A stretch of DNA of 20,871 nucleotides from an uncultured bacterium (lineage in GTDB: Bacteria > Actinomycetota > Coriobacteriia > Coriobacteriales > Coriobacteriaceae). The DNA is taken from assembly GCA_905214435.1 (NCBI GenBank), contig CAJMMA010000033.1, positions 1 to 20,871 of the forward strand, read 5' to 3'. The notes under the pieces were generated by a model. The model was not told the DNA's origin. It was given only the letters and a program-made list of their open reading frames with translations, and did not search any database. The translations under genes and the position numbers were made by a program. This document shows positions 8,547 to 16,006 of this stretch, one piece after another. Every line of letters starts with the position of its first letter. The stretch's first letter is position 1.

Positions 8547-10396
8547 GAAAGATCACTCTCCGTATAGGTTCTTTGGTATCCGAGCAAATATAGGCATATC
8601 CCAACGATTATAGAGGATAGGGTTCCCGCAACCGCCGCCTTGGCGACGACCGCGGCTGCAAGGCTGGCAATTTCCATATGGTGTGCAAGACAGGACGCCG
8701 CTGCGCAGCCGATGCCGGCGACAGCGATGGCGGCGATTGCGGCAAGGTTTGAGCCCTGATCGGCACGCTTGGCATGGGCATTGAGCAGCGCAGATGACGC
8801 CGCGGCAGTTGCCGCTACCAGCACAAAGGCAGCCCAAAGGAGTGGGTCTCCCAGCGCTGCGGCAACGTTACCGAGCCCCAGCACGCCTCCGGCTGAAAGC
8901 GCGACCGTGGCCAGACGGGCAAAAAGCACGCCCATGCCCGTTGCCGCGGCGGCGCTTGCCGGGCCAAGCCAAAATGACGCGACGCCGGCGGCGACCCCAG
9001 CTGCCAGGAAGGTGTTGCCAGTCAGACAGCCAAGCGCGAGTGCACAGGTGAGCGCGGCGCTCGCGGCAGCCTCGGTGCGACCCCAGGCGATCCACCAACC
9101 GGACATGGCGGCGGCAAAGATCACCGCGACGGGCAACATCGACAGGATGCCCTGCGCCTGCATGGTGGCGTTGGCCATGAGCACCAAAAAGCCCACAGCC
9201 GAGATGGCCGAGCCGATCTGGGGGGCCAGGCCAGCCGCCGCTCCGATCGCGATGGCCGCAATGACCAGGCCGGGAAGCGCCGCGACCCCGGCCGTTTGCA
9301 TCAGCAAAAAGCTAAAGGTGCCGCACGTTAGCGCCGAGATAGCGCGCATGGCGTAGTCGCGCGCATGGCTCCAGCGCGTGCCCGCCCAGCCGAGTGCGGG
9401 GTCGACCTCGATGGCGTCGTCCTCGTAGTACGACGGCTCGATATCGTCGAGCTCCTGCTCGTCATCCGAAAGCTCGCCAACCATTTGCTCCAGACTGCGA
9501 CGGCCCTCGCGCACGCTGCCCAGACCGGCAAGGAGTTGGTCGCAAAATGCCTCGATGCTGTTGGGGCGGTCCTGCGGCATGGGGGAGAGCGCGCTCATGA
9601 GCGCGGCCTCGGCTCCCGGGGGAAAGTGTGGTATCAGCTCGCTGGGATAGGCGGCGCCGCCGATGATGCGGTCGAGCGAGTCGGCGGGCGTGGCCGCCAT
9701 AAAGGGAGCGCTGCCGCACAAGCCCTCATAGATAACGCAGGCAAGGGCAAAGACATCGGCGCGTTCGTCGACCGTGCCGGTCTCGATATCGAGCTGCTCG
9801 GGCGGCATGTAGCCGATGGTGCCGCCGCGCGAGCCGCCAAAGCCACCGGCGGACGACAGTCGCGCCATGCCAAAGTCGGTGAGCTTTACATTGCCCGAGT
9901 GGTCGATGAGCACGTTGGCGGGCTTAATGTCCAGGTGGAGTACGCCATTGCTATGGGCGAAGGTGAGCGCCTGGCCCAGGGCATCGGCAATGGCCGCGGC
10001 CTCGTCAAAGGTGAGCGAGTGGCCGTCCACGCGATGCAAAAACTCGGCCAGCGACATACCGTCGACATACTCCATGACCAGGTAGGCATAGGCGGTGTCA
10101 TGCGTAAAGTCGATGACCTGCACGATATTGGGATGTTGAAGCATGGCGGCAGTGTGCGCCTCGCGCAGGACATCCATGATGTCGCTGGCGGGCATGCCGG
10201 CGCCGTTGATAAGGGGGATGCGCTTAATGGCGACGCGGCGGCGCAGGTGCGTGTCGCGGCAGATCTCGATGGAGCCAAAACCGCCGGTCGCAAGTGTCTC
10301 GAGCGGCTGGTACCGCTTGAGCAGCTCGCGAGAGCTGGTGCCCTCCAAAGGAACGTCCGGCGAGAACCGGGCGGTATGTTGCGAGAAAAGCGGCAT
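8543..10396 (-). CDS. Ser/Thr protein kinase with polytopic membrane C-terminal half
   Basis: First gene of the operon, 617 aa. The N-terminal kinase domain (about 29-290) has a Gly-rich loop ATGGFGS, Lys58 in VAIK, HLDIKPAN with Asp156, DFG at 174-176 and GTIGYMPPEQ. The Arg of the usual HRD motif is Leu here (HLD), as in non-RD kinases, so control by activation-loop phosphorylation may differ. An acidic segment (~310-340) leads to an Ala/Gly-rich region (~350-610) with roughly ten hydrophobic segments and no PASTA repeats. It takes the place of PknA in the cluster but sits at the opposite end. ATG at 10396 has GAGGG six bases upstream and is chosen over the in-frame TTG at 10402. What the membrane half senses is unknown. 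Confidence 0.9.
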   Translation of the reverse strand: MPLFSQHTARFSPDVPLEGTSSRELLKRYQPLETLATGGFGSIEICRDTHLRRRVAIKRIPLINGAGMPASDIMDVLREAHTAAMLQHPNIVQVIDFTHDTAYAYLVMEYVDGMSLAEFLHRVDGHSLTFDEAAAIADALGQALTFAHSNGVLHLDIKPANVLIDHSGNVKLTDFGMARLSSAGGFGGSRGGTIGYMPPEQLDIETGTVDERADVFALACVIYEGLCGSAPFMAATPADSLDRIIGGAAYPSELIPHFPPGAEAALMSALSPMPQDRPNSIEAFCDQLLAGLGSVREGRRSLEQMVGELSDDEQELDDIEPSYYEDDAIEVDPALGWAGTRWSHARDYAMRAISALTCGTFSFLLMQTAGVAALPGLVIAAIAIGAAAGLAPQIGSAISAVGFLVLMANATMQAQGILSMLPVAVIFAAAMSGWWIAWGRTEAAASAALTCALALGCLTGNTFLAAGVAAGVASFWLGPASAAAATGMGVLFARLATVALSAGGVLGLGNVAAALGDPLLWAAFVLVAATAAASSALLNAHAKRADQGSNLAAIAAIAVAGIGCAAASCLAHHMEIASLAAAVVAKAAVAGTLSSIIVGICLYLLGYQRTYTESDLS

Positions 10397-10476
10397 GGCC
10401 AACCCTCGTGCGTTTAAAGTTCGTTTGCGAGCGGCGGGCGCGGGGCCGAGCCGTTCGCGGTGGCATAGATGCTGCT

Positions 10477-10485
10477 AGTGTAGCA
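10477..10485 (-). promoter_or_regulatory. Possible extended -10 promoter of the kinase/FHA/SEDS-PBP operon
   Basis: On the minus strand TGCTACACT reads as an extended -10 element (TGn plus TACACT, 4 of 6 consensus bases), about 80 bp upstream of the first kinase start. No convincing -35 box is seen. It is the best candidate in the only long gap in front of this operon. Confidence 0.3.
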
Positions 10486-10555
10486 CGCTCGGGCAGATGG
10501 CGAGGATAGCGGGATGCGAGGTGGCCCGATCGATTCGGCCCGTTTCGGCTCGTTT

Positions 10556-10693
10556 GGAAAGCGCATCTCAGTTTTCAGCCAAATTATGGGATGCGCTTTC
10601 CAAATGGGGTGGGCTGCGGAAACTGCATCCCAGAATATTGCCCTGGAACGGGATGCGCTTTCCGAACCGGCGTCCAAAAGGAAACCGCATCCC
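10556..10693. repeat. Array of five 14-bp motifs in alternating orientation
   Basis: The motif GGAAANNGCATCCC occurs at 10556-10569 (last bases TC instead of CC), 10588-10601 (inverted), 10618-10631, 10650-10663 (inverted) and 10680-10693. Successive starts are 32, 30, 32 and 30 bp apart and orientation alternates strictly. Adjacent copies can form hairpins, the first pair with a 12-bp perfect stem. A partial copy, GGGATGCG, lies at 10511. No credible gene is seen here. It could be a REP/BIME-type repeat, a multi-site operator or an mRNA-end structure; the sequence does not decide. Confidence 0.8.
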
Positions 10694-10810
10694 GCTTTGA
10701 TGTGGGGACTGCGAACAAAAGCCGGACCGTGATCTGGCGCGGATTGGAGTTCGCCTGAATCATTGATGCTGGCTGGTGTGAGAACAGAGATAAACGAGCG
10801 GCTCGAGCGA

Positions 10811-10816
10811 TATAAT
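10811..10816 (+). promoter_or_regulatory. Possible -10 box for the double-HTH regulator gene
   Basis: A perfect TATAAT lies just upstream of the regulator gene, overlapping the alternative ATG at 10815. There is no good -35 at 16-18 bp. An 8-bp palindrome, GCTCGAGC (10801-10808), sits directly upstream. Transcription from this box would begin around 10823 and favour the ATG at 10836 as the start. Confidence 0.4.
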
Positions 10817-10835
10817 GACACGCTATGGAGGCCGT

Positions 10836-12971
10836 ATGCTCTTTTCCCGCCGTTCTGCTACATTTGCCTGCGCCATTGCGCTTGTCGTAATGGCGGTCAC
10901 CCCTTATCACCGGTTTTCATCTTCAATCGGCCTAGCGTCAGGTGCAATGACCTGGCTCGTTATCCTGGGCGCATGCCTCGCGGCGTTTGTTCATGGTGCT
11001 GCGCTATGCAAGGGGGGAATGAGAAGGCCGAGGCATCTCGGTGCCATCGGTGTTTTCCTTGGTGTTATTGCAACGGTTCCCGAATGGGCCGACCTGGCTT
11101 TCTATGCTCGCGGAGACTCTATTCCAATCGTGTTTGCACCGATTTGGTTGTTACATGGCGTTTCGTGTGTCTCGTGCTTTGTTGGGTCGCTGCTTCTCTC
11201 ATATGTTATTTGGGGCACGGCGGACTCTCCTTTGACGCAGAGGTCGACACGGACTGACGAAAGGGAAACTCGTCACCCGCAGGACGCGATTTTTACAGAA
11301 ACAATAGCCGTCATGTCTTGCCTGCTGTTTTGCTGTCGAGTTTCATGGAGAGTCGTTCCCGAGCCATGGGGGATGCCCCCTGTAACGGCCGCGTCAATTG
11401 GCCTTGCGCTTTTAATTCCGTTGGTCTATCTCGCATTGACTGTGGCCCCGCCGTTTTGCCGCCCTCGTGCCTTTGGCCATGGGCGGCGCGACGTGTTTGC
11501 CTGTTCTGTGCTCGTAGCAGTTCCTATTGGTCTTATTCCGGCTGTTGAGGCGGCATACTTCGCAAGCGATGCCGTGGTCATTGCATTGCTGGCGATGGGG
11601 TCCGTTATCGCTGCTGCCTTCGTATGCATGTTGCTAAGGGGGAAACGGGACAACAATTCGGATATCGCCTGTGCGTCCGACACATTCGATGCGGGGGTGT
11701 TTTCCCCTGCCCTGTCGCCTAGAGAAGAGCAGTTTGTTCGACTGCTGCTCAAAGGGAAAACGCCGGCGGAAATTGCCAAGGAGACGGATACGAAGCCATC
11801 GACGGTGAGAACAACGCTTCACCGAGCATACGGGAAGGCGTCGGTTGCGGGCTCACGCGAGCTCGTGGCGCTGTTTGCGGGTGAGGGCGATACTGTAGGG
11901 CATGAGCTACCGCAGCGGCATGCTGACGATATAGTGGCATCAGCTCGAACGCGCCGGCTGTTTCGATACCTGCTCACATTATTCTTTATCCTCCTTGCGG
12001 CGGGGCCCTTGGTAATGGCGGATAGCGATTGGGGGTCCGGTGTTTCGCGGGCTGTCGCCTTTTCCCTCTTAAGCTACGCATTGGGTCTCGGACTGCTTCT
12101 GTCGCTACGCTACGCGGGTGGAAAAGCGAATCGTGGCGCTGCGCTGGATAGAGCGGGTGAAGCGATTTGGCTCGGAAGCCCGTACGTATGGGCGGTGCTA
12201 TCTGCTGTGGAATGGTCTTTTATCTATATCGCGGCATTGATGTGCATACGCGTTCCGTTGATGGCTGTGCCGGTCCTGTTTTGCGGCGTGGCGTCTACGG
12301 CTTCGCTCGCTGTTGGGCTGCGTCCGTTTAAGGTGCATGCCCATGCTCGGGCTATCGTGCCGTTGGTGTCAATGGGCATGGTTGCCTTAATCTATACGGT
12401 CGCTAGGGGGCGAATCCATGGACTTGCGGTGCTGACGGGGGTGCTGCTCACATATATAGTGATGCGAAGCTGTCCGCAGCGCAAAATGCTTGGGATATGG
12501 ATGCTTTGCTTCGGGGCGACGGCTCCTGTTTGGGCTGTCTTGCTCAATATGGTGCAGGATCTGACGGTTTTCGAGCCGTTGTTCCTCGCGTCGTTGTTGG
12601 GGCAAAGTTCGGCTGTCAATGTCGTCGTGGCAACGGTGATTGTTTGCTGGTCTGTGCCCATGTTCGTTACGCACATCGCGCTCGCCCGCTCGGTTGAGGA
12701 CGAGAAGGCCGTCTTGGAGTACCGGGCGAACGGGTCCACCGAAACGGCCCGCGTGCGCCAGCTGGCCCTGCTTACGTCGCGCTCCCTTTCTGATGTTCAG
12801 TCGCAAATTTTGCTGATGACGGCAGAGGGGGCAACGACAAAGGCCATTGCGGAGGATGTCGGTTACGCTGCATCTACGGTGCAAGCGCTGCGGTCTGCAT
12901 CTTACCGCCAGTTGAAGATCAAGAATAAGGCGGAGCTAATTTTATTGTTATCGCAGGTAAATAACGTGTAA
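10836..12971 (+). CDS. Membrane-embedded regulator with two LuxR-type HTH domains
   Basis: 711-aa protein built from two similar halves, each a block of hydrophobic helices followed by a LuxR-type HTH. The first HTH (about 293-350) reads LSPREEQFVRLLLKGKT, then AEIAKETDTKPSTVRTTLHR. The second (about 648-708) is C-terminal and contains ATTKAIAEDVGYAASTVQ followed by LKIKNKAEL. Single-HTH versions with a polytopic N-terminus are abundant in Coriobacteriia; a tandem version suggests internal duplication or gene fusion. ATG at 10836 is preceded by GGAGG with a 4-base gap. An ATG at 10815 is the longer alternative but lies inside the likely -10 box. The gene is co-directional with the secreted-protein/ABC operon 109 bp downstream, so it is a likely local regulator. 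Ligand and target are unknown. Confidence 0.85.
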   Translation: MLFSRRSATFACAIALVVMAVTPYHRFSSSIGLASGAMTWLVILGACLAAFVHGAALCKGGMRRPRHLGAIGVFLGVIATVPEWADLAFYARGDSIPIVFAPIWLLHGVSCVSCFVGSLLLSYVIWGTADSPLTQRSTRTDERETRHPQDAIFTETIAVMSCLLFCCRVSWRVVPEPWGMPPVTAASIGLALLIPLVYLALTVAPPFCRPRAFGHGRRDVFACSVLVAVPIGLIPAVEAAYFASDAVVIALLAMGSVIAAAFVCMLLRGKRDNNSDIACASDTFDAGVFSPALSPREEQFVRLLLKGKTPAEIAKETDTKPSTVRTTLHRAYGKASVAGSRELVALFAGEGDTVGHELPQRHADDIVASARTRRLFRYLLTLFFILLAAGPLVMADSDWGSGVSRAVAFSLLSYALGLGLLLSLRYAGGKANRGAALDRAGEAIWLGSPYVWAVLSAVEWSFIYIAALMCIRVPLMAVPVLFCGVASTASLAVGLRPFKVHAHARAIVPLVSMGMVALIYTVARGRIHGLAVLTGVLLTYIVMRSCPQRKMLGIWMLCFGATAPVWAVLLNMVQDLTVFEPLFLASLLGQSSAVNVVVATVIVCWSVPMFVTHIALARSVEDEKAVLEYRANGSTETARVRQLALLTSRSLSDVQSQILLMTAEGATTKAIAEDVGYAASTVQALRSASYRQLKIKNKAELILLLSQVNNV

Positions 12972-13006
12972 ACGCCTGAGCAATCAACTCAATAGCGGGT
13001 GTTTAC
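12968..13006 (+). terminator. Weak hairpin at the end of the regulator gene
   Basis: GTAAACGCC (12968-12976, overlapping the stop codon) pairs with GGTGTTTAC (12998-13006) with one G-T wobble and a loop of about 20 bases. A pyrimidine-rich stretch (ATCTTTCTCT) follows a few bases later, but there is no clean T-run, so termination would be partial at best. Confidence 0.3.
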
Positions 13007-13039
13007 AGACATCTTTCTCTATTCATGCGAAGGTTGCCG

Positions 13040-13051
13040 TGCGTCGACGCA
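13040..13051. promoter_or_regulatory. Perfect 12-bp palindrome upstream of the secreted-protein gene
   Basis: TGCGTCGACGCA is self-complementary over all 12 bases and ends 29 bp before the ATG of the secreted protein. It lies in the short gap between the regulator gene and the operon, where an operator for a dimeric HTH protein would be expected. A role as operator is inference. Confidence 0.4.
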
Positions 13052-13080
13052 TTGTTAACCGCTTTTGATTGGAGAAGGCC

Positions 13081-13593
13081 ATGATTAAGCCAAGGAGCGC
13101 TATTGCTCGAATCGGAGTCGGCTTGGTGATTGCAGCTGGTCTGTCCCTAGGGGTTCCCGCTGCATCGTTTGCACAAGAGGAGTTTGACACCTCTCAGGTT
13201 TCCAGCATTACTCAAAACGCCGATACGGGAATTACGACCTGTACGAACAATGCCGATAAGGCATTTAGTTTTCAATGTGCCGGGACGAGTGCAACTGGCT
13301 ACCGTCAAAAGGATGATTCCTCATCGCTCTATCTGGATATCCAGGGCCATACGGGAAATCCGCTTCGGTTATATACAGACGGTGCGTATAACACAAGCGG
13401 TAGCGGCAGCATGAATTGTACTCAGGGAACGTATCGTTCGAATCACAAGGGACAGTGGGAAATGTATAACCTCGTCCGTGAGAACGGGCGATCTGCGGCG
13501 CGACTGACTGCATGGGCGGAGTCTGGCTACGGCACTGTTATTGGCGTATGGAGCCCCGACTGCGTCGGGCATTTCCACAAGCTTCCCGCATAG
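13081..13593 (+). CDS. Small secreted protein, DUF2712-like
   Basis: 170-aa protein with a Sec signal peptide: basic N-terminus (MIKPRSAIAR), hydrophobic core, and likely cleavage after SFA (about residue 31, before QEE). The mature part is ~140 residues, rich in Ser, Gly, Thr and Tyr, with few cysteines. The pattern ADKAFSF, then YRQKDDSSSLYL, then LVRENGRSAARL and a terminal GVWSPDC recalls Firmicutes DUF2712 proteins, from memory and not by search. The ATG at 13081 has GGAGAAGG six bases upstream; an in-frame TTG at 13069 would use that site as codons and is unlikely. It is first of five co-directional genes with an ABC exporter, so it may be an exported antimicrobial or signalling protein, or the transporter's accessory protein. 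Confidence 0.85.
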   Translation: MIKPRSAIARIGVGLVIAAGLSLGVPAASFAQEEFDTSQVSSITQNADTGITTCTNNADKAFSFQCAGTSATGYRQKDDSSSLYLDIQGHTGNPLRLYTDGAYNTSGSGSMNCTQGTYRSNHKGQWEMYNLVRENGRSAARLTAWAESGYGTVIGVWSPDCVGHFHKLPA

Positions 13594-13606
13594 TTGTTTG
13601 AAATGG

Positions 13607-13637
13607 CTCCCTTCCGGCTTTCTGGGTCGGAAGGGGG
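13607..13637 (+). promoter_or_regulatory. Intercistronic hairpin covering the permease ribosome-binding site
   Basis: CCCTTCCG (13609-13616) pairs perfectly with CGGAAGGG (13628-13635), extendable by two pairs including a wobble, around an 11-base loop. The 3' arm runs into the Shine-Dalgarno stretch GGGGGAGGAGG (13633-13643) of the first permease. There is no T-run, so it is not a standard terminator. It could lower permease translation relative to the secreted protein or protect the upstream mRNA end. Confidence 0.55.
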
Positions 13638-13647
13638 AGGAGGACGT

Positions 13648-14529
13648 ATGAACCAAAAGCTCGCAAGATACGAACTGTCGAAAACGATTAGACGTCCAGC
13701 TTTTATCCTTGCTCTCTTGATTGCGGTCGCAGTTGCAATAGCTGCCGCGCTGGAGCCGTGGGCAAATTTGGAAAAAGAGCGCCACAACCTTCTTTCTTTT
13801 GGTTACGGCGTTGGCGTGCAAGCCGAAAATTATCTCGGTCAAACACGTGAAAGCAGCTTCGGTAACTGGATTGTTGTGAGCGCGAACGCGCCACTGTCTG
13901 CGTCGGTGTTTTTCTATGCACTGCCCCTGCTTGCAATGTTGGCTGGATCTTGGTCGTGTCTCTTTGAGCGTTTGAGTGGTTATGACATGCAGATATGCAC
14001 GCGCGTTTCCAGAAAGGCGTACGTGAACGTAAAGATGCTGTCTGCTTTCCTCTCCGCGTTTACAGTGACTGCCATTCCTCTGCTCGTCAATTTCCTGATC
14101 GTCTCGATGCTTTTTCCTGCGTATCTTCCTCGGGTCGATGAGTCGACTTACGTAGGACTTTACCTGCATAGCTACTTCTCCGGTCTATTTTATTCGCATC
14201 CTTTGTCATATGTGCTCGCATACACGCTGTTCGATGCTGTCACGCTCGGGACTTTATCCATGGCTGTAACTGGCTTCTCAATTTTGTTTCGTAGCAGAAT
14301 CAAAGCGATAATTGTCCCGTATCTGCTAATGGTTGCGTGGCATTTTGCAAATGGCTGGATCTTCGGCGTAATGGCTTGTGTGGGGTTTAACTGCAATATC
14401 CTCAACAGCATCAGGTCGGAATCGCTGAATAACTGGCCAGACATTCGAGCCGGTTTTGCGGAAATCATATTATTGACCCTTGCTTCGTTGGCTTTTTCTG
14501 GGGCGTGGAAAAGACGCGAGGTGGTCTGA
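13648..14529 (+). CDS. ABC-2-type permease, first subunit
   Basis: 293-aa integral membrane protein with about six hydrophobic segments, the first right after a basic N-terminus (LSKTIRRPAFILALL). A polar, probably extracellular loop follows helix 1, a layout common in ABC-2 permeases such as those of bacteriocin or antimicrobial-peptide systems. ATG at 13648 has a strong GGAGGAGG 4 bases upstream, partly inside a hairpin. The stop TGA overlaps the start of the second permease by one base (TGATG). With the second permease and the ATPase it should form one exporter; the substrate is unknown but is plausibly linked to the neighbouring secreted protein. Confidence 0.8.
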   Translation: MNQKLARYELSKTIRRPAFILALLIAVAVAIAAALEPWANLEKERHNLLSFGYGVGVQAENYLGQTRESSFGNWIVVSANAPLSASVFFYALPLLAMLAGSWSCLFERLSGYDMQICTRVSRKAYVNVKMLSAFLSAFTVTAIPLLVNFLIVSMLFPAYLPRVDESTYVGLYLHSYFSGLFYSHPLSYVLAYTLFDAVTLGTLSMAVTGFSILFRSRIKAIIVPYLLMVAWHFANGWIFGVMACVGFNCNILNSIRSESLNNWPDIRAGFAEIILLTLASLAFSGAWKRREVV

Positions 14530-15365
14530 TGCTGTTTAGGCTGGTCGCCGCGGACCTGAGGACCGTTTTGAAGAAGAACATCATCACTTTTATTGCAATT
14601 GCGGCAGTGACCGTTGCGAACTTGGTGTACGCCTACGGATTGTCTTCTGTGTATGGGGTTAGAACGGATACCTTGGGGTTTGCGGATAATCTTGCGCTCG
14701 TGTTTGCCGGATCTGCTCCGTTTGAGCCTAGGCCCGGGGTCATGTTTGTGCCTCCGCTAGGATGGCTATTTCTCATTCTGCTTATTCTCTATACAACACT
14801 CGACTATCCGACCGAATCGTTGCACGGGTTTGGTTTGCAAGCGCTTGTTCGATGCCGGGCAAGAACCCTTTGGTGGGTCTCGCGTTTTATCTTGGTGGCG
14901 GCAGTAACGGCATTTTCACTGCTCGTGGTGGTTTGCTCTGTTGTGATTTGGAGCTTGGTGGTGAGCTCCTCGTTCAGCGCGGTCATTCATGGTGAGTCGC
15001 TTCAACTGGCTAATTTGGCGCCGTGGTTTCTCAAAGCTGCCGAGGCAGATGCGCTGCCGTTTTTCATAGGTCTCTTATTTGCTTTTGAGGCGCTTGCGTT
15101 TGCGCAGGCAGCGGTTGGGTTTGTGCTTGGGTCGTCAGTCTCGTTTGTGGTTTTAATGAGCTACCTGATCTGCTCGGCATATGCACGACATTGGGCGCTA
15201 TTGGGTAACGCCTTGATGCTGTTGCGCTGGGGTGGAATTGTCAAAGAGGGAATCGCGGCGGGCTCGAGTGTCTTGTCATCAATTGGGCTTATGTCGTTAT
15301 GCCTATCGTTGGGTGGACTGTGGTTTCGAAGGGCCGACCTTATAGAAAAGGGGGACAAGATATGA
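14529..15365 (+). CDS. ABC-2-type permease, second subunit
   Basis: 278-aa membrane protein with about six TM helices and a basic start (MLFRLVAADLRTVLKKN). A long extracytoplasmic loop (~40-75) follows helix 1. Little sequence resemblance to the first permease is obvious beyond topology, so the transporter is probably a heterodimer. ATG at 14529 is preceded by GAGGTGG and shares its A with the upstream stop; its stop codon overlaps the ATPase start in ATGA (15362-15365). This tight packing implies a fixed ratio of the transporter subunits. Confidence 0.8.
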   Translation: MLFRLVAADLRTVLKKNIITFIAIAAVTVANLVYAYGLSSVYGVRTDTLGFADNLALVFAGSAPFEPRPGVMFVPPLGWLFLILLILYTTLDYPTESLHGFGLQALVRCRARTLWWVSRFILVAAVTAFSLLVVVCSVVIWSLVVSSSFSAVIHGESLQLANLAPWFLKAAEADALPFFIGLLFAFEALAFAQAAVGFVLGSSVSFVVLMSYLICSAYARHWALLGNALMLLRWGGIVKEGIAAGSSVLSSIGLMSLCLSLGGLWFRRADLIEKGDKI

Positions 15366-16006
15366 GTGTGATCGTAAGGGGCGTATCGAAGCGCATGGGT
15401 AAAAACGATGTCCTGCGCAACGTGTCCATCGAGGTTGACCCTGGGACTGTGGTCGGGCTTCAGGGGATAAACGGTTCGGGTAAGACCATGCTCATGCGAG
15501 CGGTTTGCGGGTTGATCAAGCCTACCGAAGGCGAAATCTCTATCGATGGCCAAAGGCTTGGGGCGGACATCTCGTTCCCGCCGAGTCTGGGGATGTTGAT
15601 CGAGGCGCCTTCCTTTTTGGGATATCTGTCTGGCTACGACAATCTGAAGCTCATCGCTCAGATCAAGGGCGTTGCCACCCCCGAGGACATTCGCTCTGCC
15701 CTGCGGCTCGTGGGGCTCGATGCAGACGAAAAAAAGAAGTTCCGAGCATACTCGCTTGGGATGAAGCAGCGTCTGGGGATAGCTGCGGCAATTATGGAGA
15801 AGCCGAAGCTGCTTGTTCTCGATGAGCCAACGAATGCCCTCGACGAAGCGGGCGTTGAAATGCTCAAGCGCGTTGTGGCGATGGCGGCATCAACGGGTCG
15901 TGAGGTCCTTCTGTCCAGCCATGACGGAGAGGTGCTCGAGGAACTGGCCGATCGGGTTTACTGCATGCGCGACGGTGCCGTTGTGAAAGTTCGGGAAAGG
16001 TCGTGA
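15362..16006 (+). CDS. ABC transporter ATP-binding protein
   Basis: 214-aa ATPase that should energise the two-permease exporter. Visible motifs: Walker A GINGSGKT (35-42), signature YSLGMKQRLGIA with the LGMKQ variant (132-136), Walker B LLVLDEPT with Asp154-Glu155, D-loop NALD, and H-loop SSHD. The length is short for the family but all catalytic motifs are present, resembling BcrA/LanF-type ATPases of bacteriocin self-protection or peptide-export systems. The start at 15362 overlaps the permease stop (ATGA); an in-frame ATG at 15299 would lie inside the permease gene and adds unrelated residues. Its stop overlaps the GTG of the next gene (GTGA). Confidence 0.93.
   Translation: MSVIVRGVSKRMGKNDVLRNVSIEVDPGTVVGLQGINGSGKTMLMRAVCGLIKPTEGEISIDGQRLGADISFPPSLGMLIEAPSFLGYLSGYDNLKLIAQIKGVATPEDIRSALRLVGLDADEKKKFRAYSLGMKQRLGIAAAIMEKPKLLVLDEPTNALDEAGVEMLKRVVAMAASTGREVLLSSHDGEVLEELADRVYCMRDGAVVKVRERS

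Noticed and set aside
9365..10417. 350-codon plus-strand open frame
   Set aside because: Antisense to the first kinase's catalytic domain, with no motif and composition typical of a GC-driven shadow frame.
10497..10910. Short open frames on both strands of the intergenic repeat array
   Set aside because: They consist of translated repeat motifs (RFPNRRPKGN-like) with no good ribosome-binding sites, so they are artefacts of the repeat.
13369..14169. 266-codon minus-strand open frame
   Set aside because: Antisense to the secreted-protein and permease genes, which have ribosome-binding sites and signal/TM features; the antisense product has no coherent features.
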